9,791 bases of DNA from Kiritimatiellia bacterium (GTDB lineage Bacteria; Verrucomicrobiota; Kiritimatiellia; UBA8416; JAIOPI01). The translations under genes were made by a program, and so were the position numbers. Below the pieces are notes generated by a model that was not told where the DNA came from, made no database searches, and saw only the letters and a list, made by a program, of their open reading frames with translations. Below are positions 1 to 6,100 of the stretch, one piece after another. The stretch spans positions 1-9,791 of the forward strand of contig JAPKCZ010000045.1 of NCBI GenBank assembly GCA_028822745.1. Direction: 5' to 3'. Positions within the stretch are counted from its first letter, which is position 1, and each line of letters opens with the position of its first letter.

Positions 1-870
1 TCCGGTTTGACGGCTCTGGATCTGGGCTGCGGCACGGGACGAGATTGTTATCTGCTCTCCCATCTTGTAGGTGCTTGCGGCAACGTCATCGGTGTCGATA
101 TGACCGACGAGCAACTGGACGTGGCGCGTGGTGCCATCGATTCCATGACCAAGAAATATGGGTTCGATAAGCCGAATGTCGATTTTCGAAAAGGTAAAAT
201 TGAAGATCTCGCAGGCGCCGGAATTGCGGATAATTCGATCGACCTGATCCTTTCCAACTGCGTCCTAAATTTGTCGCCCGACAAAGAGAAAGTGTTTAGC
301 GAAATTTTTCGCGTTCTGAAGCCCGGCGGGGAACTCTATTTTTCGGATGTATACTGTGATCGACGCATTCCCGAAACCCTTGCCGCCGACCCGGTGTTCC
401 ATGGGGAATGTTTGGGCGGGGCGCTCTATTTCGAAGACTTCCGCCGCTTGCTTGCGCGATGCGGATGTGAGGACTATCGCGTCATGACCACGTTGAAAAT
501 TGAACTAGAGAATGACGCTATTTCGGCGCAGGCGGGATGTTTGCAGTTCTATTCGATGACCGTGCGTGCCTTCAAGATCGCCGACTTGGAGGATTGTGAA
601 GAGGATTACGGCCAGATCGCGACGTACCTTGGCACCGCGCCCGGTCGTCCGCATGTCTTTACGCTGGACGAAGACCACGTCTTCGAAGCAGGGCGGCCTG
701 AACGTGTGTCAGGCAACACCGCGCTGATGCTGAGTGAGACGCGATTCCAGAAGTATTTCGAAGTCATGGGCGATCGCTCCCGGCATTTCGGTGATTTTGA
801 CGCATTGGGTGAAACCGTTGAGGCGGTTCCCGATGCGGCCACGCCCGAGAGCAGCAGTGGCTGCTGTTGA
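1..870 (+). CDS. arsM: Arsenite S-adenosylmethionine methyltransferase (ArsM), 5'-truncated by window edge
   Basis: ArsM enzymes transfer methyl groups from S-adenosylmethionine to thiol-bound trivalent arsenic in the cytosol. The reading frame is open from base 1, and the SAM-binding motif I (LDLGCGTGRDC) begins only about five codons in. The true start and the N-terminal domain therefore lie upstream; the TTG at 7 is not a credible start. Counting from that TTG, visible hallmarks are GVDMT (29-33), SNCVLNL (83-89), RVLKPGG near 102-108, YFSDVY (111-116) and GECLGGALY (133-141). Cysteines in GRDC (14), GECLGG (135) and AGC (178) are the likely arsenic ligands, assigned by motif and not by alignment. 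The protein ends in SSSGCC, a Cys-pair tail also found in some ArsM proteins. A 22-bp gap separates it from the reductase gene. The family call is firm; whether the product is a methylated arsenical or a pathway intermediate is inference. Confidence 0.9.
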   Translation, partial: SGLTALDLGCGTGRDCYLLSHLVGACGNVIGVDMTDEQLDVARGAIDSMTKKYGFDKPNVDFRKGKIEDLAGAGIADNSIDLILSNCVLNLSPDKEKVFSEIFRVLKPGGELYFSDVYCDRRIPETLAADPVFHGECLGGALYFEDFRRLLARCGCEDYRVMTTLKIELENDAISAQAGCLQFYSMTVRAFKIADLEDCEEDYGQIATYLGTAPGRPHVFTLDEDHVFEAGRPERVSGNTALMLSETRFQKYFEVMGDRSRHFGDFDALGETVEAVPDAATPESSSGCC

Positions 871-892
871 TGACATATAATCGTGGGCTCTG

Positions 893-1546
893 ATGCATCA
901 CCAACGCGTATTTCAAGTCAAGTCTCCGGCGCCCGGGTTGATCGAATTGTTGATCGAACGCGGTGATGTGGTGTTCACGCCGGGTGACTGTGTCGCCTTG
1001 TTTAATCCCGCGGGCGTTTCCCGCCCTTACAGTATTTCGTCGGGACAAGATGAACCCTATTTGCGGTTCCTCATTCGTGACATGCAGGGTGAAGTCACGG
1101 AGTGGATTGCGAACCTGAGCGAAGGTGATATTGTCAAATTCAGTCGGCCCTTCGGATGGTTTCGGCCAGGGCTGAACGGAGACGCGCAGGTTCGAAGTGT
1201 GTTCGTGGCTACCGGAACAGGTATTTCTCCTTTTATCAGTTATCTTCGGACCCAGCCTGAGGCGCGCCCGGAAATGTGTTTGTACGGCGTGCGTACAGCG
1301 GCCGACGCTGTTGATGTCGCGTTTCTCGAATCACGTTGTCCGACGACGCTATGTGTGACGCGTGAATCCGTGAACGGTTATGTGCGAGGGCGCGTCACCG
1401 ATCGACTGGACCGCCTGCCGATTGCCGACGACGTGCACTACTACTTGTGCGGGTTGGACGCGATGATCGACGATGTTAGTACCTGGCTCGAATCCAAAGG
1501 CGTTCATTTCAGTCGTATTCATAGAGAGGTGTTTTTTAATGCGTGA
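893..1546 (+). CDS. Flavin-dependent NAD(P)H oxidoreductase, ferredoxin-NADP reductase fold
   Basis: This 217-residue protein has the two-domain layout of ferredoxin/flavodoxin-NADP(+) reductases. An FAD-binding barrel carries RPYS (44-47) and GEVTEWI (66-72). A nucleotide-binding domain carries GTGISPF (108-114) and YYLCG (183-187), and the C-terminus has aromatic residues (EVFF, 212-215). It has no iron-sulfur domain, so electrons would pass from NAD(P)H through FAD to a separate acceptor. Family members are usually 230-270 residues, so this one is compact. The ATG at 893 follows arsM by 22 bp and has only a weak Shine-Dalgarno. The gene's last 8 bp overlap the start of the radical SAM gene, which suggests that the acceptor is that enzyme's iron-sulfur cluster or a small carrier reducing it. 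That role is inference. It could instead be a general flavin reductase. Confidence 0.85.
   Translation: MHHQRVFQVKSPAPGLIELLIERGDVVFTPGDCVALFNPAGVSRPYSISSGQDEPYLRFLIRDMQGEVTEWIANLSEGDIVKFSRPFGWFRPGLNGDAQVRSVFVATGTGISPFISYLRTQPEARPEMCLYGVRTAADAVDVAFLESRCPTTLCVTRESVNGYVRGRVTDRLDRLPIADDVHYYLCGLDAMIDDVSTWLESKGVHFSRIHREVFFNA
1524..1529 (+). promoter_or_regulatory. Ribosome binding site that fixes the radical SAM start
   Basis: GAGAGG lies 9 nt before the ATG at 1539, inside the end of the upstream reductase gene. The radical SAM frame is open 22 codons further back to 1473, but that stretch lies entirely inside the reductase gene. The ATG at 1539 with this site is the better start. Confidence 0.6.
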
Positions 1547-2453
1547 GATTCTTAAAGTCGATTGGTTACGCACGCCTGAAGGCGATTCACGTGGCTATAT
1601 CGAGTCGACGGAGTTGACTGAAGTCTGGTTTCACACCGGGACGAATTGCAATCTGAGTTGCCCTTTCTGTTTAGAAGGATCTAAGCCGGGCGATGATCGT
1701 CTGAATTTCCTGACGCTCGACGACGTCGTGCCGTTTCTGGACGAAGCCGTCGCGATGGGATGCCAAAAGTTTTCGTTCACAGGTGGCGAGCCGTTCGTCA
1801 ATCCGCACTTTGTCGATATCCTCGGCGCGGCCTTGGATCGCCTGCCGTGCCTCGTTTTGACCAACGGGACAGAACCCTTGTGCAATCGTTTCGCTGAGAT
1901 CGTCGACTTGCAGGCGAAAGCGCATGACGTCAGTTTCCGAGTGAGCCTGGACCACCCGGACCCTAGCGAACATGACGCGTCGCGCGGGAAGGGCAATTTT
2001 AAAATGGCGCTGCGCACACTGGGGCAGTTGCACGACGCCGGATTTCATGTGTCGATTGCGCGGCTGATGTTGGAGGGCGAGGATTCGCCGGAACGCGACG
2101 CCGGTTACGCGCCCTATTTTCAAGAAGCGGGTTTGCCAGACGACATGACGATCATCAAGTTTCCCGATTTCATGACGCCGGGTTCGATGGCCAGTGTGCC
2201 CCATATTACGGAAGGCTGCATGACGCAATACACGGACGAGGCTCAGCGCGCCGCTTACATGTGTAGTTTCAGTCGTATGGTGGTTAAGACAGGCGGCCGT
2301 TTAGGCGTCTATGCGTGCACACTCGTCGATGATGATGGGGACTACGACCTTGCGCCGACGTTGCGCGAGAGCATGCAGGTGCGTATCCGCTTGAAACATC
2401 ATCGCTGCTATTCCTGTTTCGCCTTTGGGTCGAGCTGTAGCGAAGGTCACTGA
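1539..2453 (+). CDS. Radical SAM enzyme with twitch-like Cys-rich C-terminus, function unknown
   Basis: The 304-residue protein has the radical SAM cluster motif CNLSCPFC (Cys 37, 41, 44, spacing CX3CX2C), the SAM-contacting TGGEP (81-85) and the strand LVLTNGTE (105-112). It should bind a [4Fe-4S] cluster and cleave SAM to a 5'-deoxyadenosyl radical. The C-terminal third reads like a short twitch/SPASM tail: Cys260 in VYAC, a DDDGDYD loop (264-270), then HHRCYSC and SSC supplying Cys290, 293 and 300. Four such cysteines could hold an auxiliary cluster; Cys227 and Cys242 are also available. The start overlaps the reductase gene by 8 bp and the stop overlaps the next start by 1 bp. Placement behind arsM suggests an arsenical or related substrate. 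It does not look to me like ArsS, and I could not confirm a match to ArsL. Neighbours in fold include MoaA-like enzymes and peptide-modifying enzymes, but no precursor-peptide gene is visible in the window. Confidence 0.87.
   Translation: MREILKVDWLRTPEGDSRGYIESTELTEVWFHTGTNCNLSCPFCLEGSKPGDDRLNFLTLDDVVPFLDEAVAMGCQKFSFTGGEPFVNPHFVDILGAALDRLPCLVLTNGTEPLCNRFAEIVDLQAKAHDVSFRVSLDHPDPSEHDASRGKGNFKMALRTLGQLHDAGFHVSIARLMLEGEDSPERDAGYAPYFQEAGLPDDMTIIKFPDFMTPGSMASVPHITEGCMTQYTDEAQRAAYMCSFSRMVVKTGGRLGVYACTLVDDDGDYDLAPTLRESMQVRIRLKHHRCYSCFAFGSSCSEGH
2442..2447 (+). promoter_or_regulatory. Ribosome binding site for the receiver-like gene
   Basis: GAAGGT lies 5 nt before the ATG at 2453, within the last codons of the radical SAM gene. 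The stop and start share one base (TGATG), a classic translational coupling arrangement. Confidence 0.5.
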
Positions 2454-2932
2454 TGCACGTTGCTGTGATTCTAAACGATCGCTCGTTCCGCGAGGCGTTG
2501 GTGAATACGTTGCACGCCTCTGGCGGGCATACCGCCCAGGCTTTTGCAACCGCTGCAGCTGCGCTCATCAACCTGACGGCAAAGCCGTTTGATCTGATCG
2601 CATTGGATGCGGTGACCTTTCCCGGATTCGGCGCTGGCGATAGCCATATCAATGACCTGGCGGCATTGATTCCTAAGGCCGATTACAATGAGACCTTGCT
2701 CTATTGGGAAGTGACCTTGCGCTTGATCGACTGTATTCGTGCCGAAGGAAGCGCGAATGTTGAAACGCCAATCGCAGTGCGCGTGTCGAATGCCTTGCCA
2801 GCGTCGATAGGGATGGGTGATGTGCTCAGTAAAGAGGCCGTGCGTAAAGACCTGAGCCGACGCGCGCAGGTGCATGGAATTTCGTCATCGTCGCCTGAGG
2901 CGTTCGGCGAGGGCATGTGCCGCCTCGATTAG
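2453..2932 (+). CDS. Divergent stand-alone response-regulator receiver-like protein
   Basis: The 159-residue product follows the alternating pattern of a CheY-like receiver domain. It has a first strand ending in LND (7-9) where receivers usually have an acidic pair, FDLIALD (46-52) with Asp52 as the candidate phospho-acceptor, and PIAVRVS (106-112) with Ser112 in the switch position. LSK (125-127) supplies a lysine at the usual place, though without the typical following proline. Against the standard fold there are about 25 extra residues between strands 3 and 4 (roughly 60-85), and there is no output domain. The assignment rests on pattern only. If correct it would act by protein-protein contact, perhaps tuning the preceding enzymes or taking signal from an unlinked kinase. 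One acidic-pocket residue appears to be Asn8, so phosphorylation may be weakened. It could also be an unrelated Rossmann-like accessory protein. Confidence 0.6.
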   Translation: MHVAVILNDRSFREALVNTLHASGGHTAQAFATAAAALINLTAKPFDLIALDAVTFPGFGAGDSHINDLAALIPKADYNETLLYWEVTLRLIDCIRAEGSANVETPIAVRVSNALPASIGMGDVLSKEAVRKDLSRRAQVHGISSSSPEAFGEGMCRLD

Positions 2933-3002
2933 CTCCGAATGCTGCTGCTTTAAGCCCTGCGTGCACGTTTTCTGCGGCACGATTCAGAATTTAACAGAAG
3001 GT

Positions 3003-3043
3003 CGCAAAGGGCACAACGTAATGGCCAAAGGCGGCCCTTTGTG
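3003..3043. terminator. Hairpin between convergent genes, possible bidirectional terminator
   Basis: CGCAAAGGGC (3003-3012) pairs with GCCCTTTGTG (3034-3043), ten pairs with one G-T wobble, around a 21-nt loop. It sits between the end of the receiver-like gene (2932) and the end of the convergent carboxylase gene (3151). A smaller perfect stem (GTTCG-TTG-CGAAC, 3043-3055) follows. Neither strand has a strong T-run after the stem, so intrinsic termination is uncertain. Confidence 0.35.
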
Positions 3044-3150
3044 TTCGTTGCGAACGTCTGTAAATGGGTTTAGGTTTTGACGCCGGAAGCGCCCAAGGGA
3101 GCAGCGTTCGGCTTGGCCCGGATCGCCTGCACCGTGTCGAACGTGCGGTC

Positions 3151-6100
3151 TTACTTTGCCTCGTCCGGGGCGACGACGAACATGAGTTCGCCGGCGTTCA
3201 CGACTTGGCCTGTCGTGGCCACGATACGTACAACCTTATACTTGCGGTCGTTGGGGTAGAGGACCTTGTCGTCGCTGTTGAAGTCATCAAGCGTCAGTGT
3301 CGTGAAGAGCTTCATGGCTTCCATCAGACAGATTGGGCTGCTTGTTTTGATGGAGGAGCCAACGGACACCATGTCCGGATCGTTGGGTGATGGTGTGATG
3401 TAGAACACGCCGGTGGAGGGCGCGACAACCTTGAGTTCGCTCGTTCCTTCAATTTTGATGGAATCCGCATCAAGCGTTTGCTTACTGGAGGCTTCAGAGT
3501 CTGCTGTTGCCTCGATAAGGGCGTCGATGTCGGTGCGGGTGAAGAACTGCGGCAAATAGGTGGTGTCGTAGATGCCCTTGCGGAACACCTCGTCCCTTAA
3601 GACAGCCAGCACCATGGGGATGTTGACGGCAACACCTTGGATGTTGACGCGCTCAAGGTAATTGATCATGCGCTCAATGGTGTTTTCGCGATCTGTGCCG
3701 CGAACGATGACTTGGGCGATCATGTTATCATAGAAAGGCGTTACAACTTTGTTAGGGCCTACCGCGCGAAGGATGTCCACGCCTTCTTCGACAGGGAAGT
3801 CGCAGTCCGTCAGCACGCCGGGGGAGGGGTGTAGGGTGACATTGCCCTGTTCGTCTCGAATGACTTTCTCTGCATTCACACGTACTTCGATACAATAGCC
3901 GCTTGGTTCGGCCTTGATCGCTTCGATCGAGCGATTGGAGGCGATGTCGAACTGCGCCCGAACAATGTCGATGCCGGTGACGCCTTCCGTGACCGGGTGC
4001 TCCACTTGCAAACGCGTGTTCATTTCCATGAAGTAAACAGTGTCGTGCGTTAAGTCGTAAATGAACTCAACCGTACCAGCACCAAAATAGTTGATTTCGT
4101 CGGCGATCGCCTCTGCAAATTTGTATACGGATTGCTCCAGCTCGGCGGGAAGCATGGTCGAGCCAGATTCTTCGATGATTTTCTGGTTGTTGCGCTGGAC
4201 ACTACAGTCGCGCAGGCCAAGGATGCGCGTGTTGCCATGGCGGTCACGCAAGACTTGTACTTCAACGTGTCGCATCGACGTGACGTAGCGTTCGAGGTAC
4301 ACGTCGCTATTTCCAAAAGCGCTCTTGGCTTCGGCTCGAATCTCTTTAAAGGAGTCGTTAAACGCGTCCTGTGATTCAACCACGCGGATGCCTTTTCCGC
4401 CGCCGCCATGCACGGCTTTGATGAGCACGGGGTAGCCGATTTCTGCGGCGACTTTGCGGGCTGCCTGGACGGTGGTGACGATGCCTTCACTACCAGGGAC
4501 GACGGGGACGTTAAGTCGACGCGATGTTTTGATGGCGTTGGATTTGTTGCCCATCAGTTCCATGCTGCGCACGCTAGGTCCAATAAAGTTGATTCGGTGC
4601 GCGGCGCAGAGGGCCGCGAAGTCGGCGTTTTCGGAAAGGAAGCCGATGCCGGGGTGAATGGCGTCGACGCGTTCCTGTTCAGCAATTCGGATGATACTGG
4701 TCGCGTTGAGGTAGCTCTCATCGGCCGTGTTGCCGCCGATGCAGACGAGTGTGTCGTGTTCGCCAACCATTTCGGCCACGGCGGAATCGGAGTCGGCATC
4801 TGACTGTACGAGGACGACTTGGATGCCGTGTTCCTGGCATTTGCTTACAAGTTTGGCAGCCGCGCAGCCGCGTGCATGAATCAGGACGCGGTTCACGGGG
4901 CGGATGTTTTTCGCGGTTTCGTCGGCGTAGCGATTCACTTCGTCGCTCGTGGTTTCTTCACGTTCGAAGCGGCCTTGCAGAACGCGTGTAATGACGTCGT
5001 CGACGGATTCGCTTGGCATTGGCATGCGCGGGTCGATTTTGGCGAGCTCGTCGTCGAGTGTATTCCAGAAGGGATGCTTCACAAGCCCTTGCATAGCCCC
5101 TTCCGTTTCCTGCAGGTAATTGGACAGCGTCGACGTGCTCGGCAGGTATGAGGGAACCACGATCTGCCCGGCGAATGGCATGTTGGTGCCGGACAGGTAA
5201 TAGCTTTGAACGAGGGGATGTGTCACAAAGCTGGCCTGCGCGCCGCCGGTACAATCGCCGAAGCCAAACGTAATGACGGGCAGATTCTGGTCGCGCACAA
5301 AGCGCGTCAGTCGGTCGTTTACAATGGGCATTGAGAATAGGGCGCCCGCGCCTTCTTTGGTCTGCATGCCGCCGGAGGAGATGAAGCATACAATTGGAAT
5401 GCGGCGCAGCATGCATTCGCACATGAGGTTACAGAACTTTTCGGCACTGGCCATGTCAAATGCGCCGGCCTGAAAGGCGAGGTTGGAAATGGCGACGCCG
5501 ACCTGTGTGGCGCCGCCGTCGCTCTTTAGATTGCCGATGCCGGTGATCAGCCCGCAGGGCGTGATGTTTTTTGACAAGGCATCCTCGATCGACAAACGGA
5601 AGCCAGGGAAACGTACTGGGTCGGCACTCATCTGGCGTCGGTTCTGTTCGCGGAAATCGGAAAAGAAATGATCAATGATCATGGCGGGCATGACGCGCTG
5701 CGTGCGTTTTTGATGCGTCAGCAGGTCCTGAATCAGGAGGTCGCGATAGGCGATCGCCAATCGGTTCCAGAAATCCTTGATGCCGATGTTTTTGGGCAAG
5801 ATGCGTCCGTCGTACGGTTTGCCCTCAAAATGGGATCGGTAGTAGCGCGGCATGAGGTGTTCGCAGAAGAACGTCACGACAGCGAACAGGGTCTCGGACA
5901 AACGTGGATAGGCTGTTTTTTTCCAGCTCTCAAGGGTCTTCAGTTGATCGCCGTTGCCGCTATAGGCGATGAAGCGTTCGCCGAAGCTGCGGAACTGTCG
6001 TCGCAGGCGCAATTGTGCTTTTTTTACATCTACTTCGGGCGTGTCGAGACGCTTAACGAGGGCCTGCGTGGAGGCGTCCAGCGAATCAGATACCAATTTG

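Noticed and set aside
938..961. Direct repeat TTGATCGAA in the reductase gene
   Set aside because: It encodes the ordinary strand sequence LIELLIE and needs no other explanation.
1532..1537. T6 run at the reductase/radical SAM overlap as a programmed frameshift making a fusion
   Set aside because: The heptamer is not in the slippery frame, a +1 shift would be needed, and the ATG with ribosome site explains the overlap.
1473..1538. In-frame 22-codon N-terminal extension of the radical SAM protein
   Set aside because: It lies wholly inside the reductase gene and lacks family likeness; the ATG at 1539 has a good ribosome site.
2874..3080. 68-codon plus frame running past the receiver-like gene
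   Set aside because: It overlaps coding sequence and the intergenic hairpin, with Arg/Cys-rich composition typical of a shadow frame.
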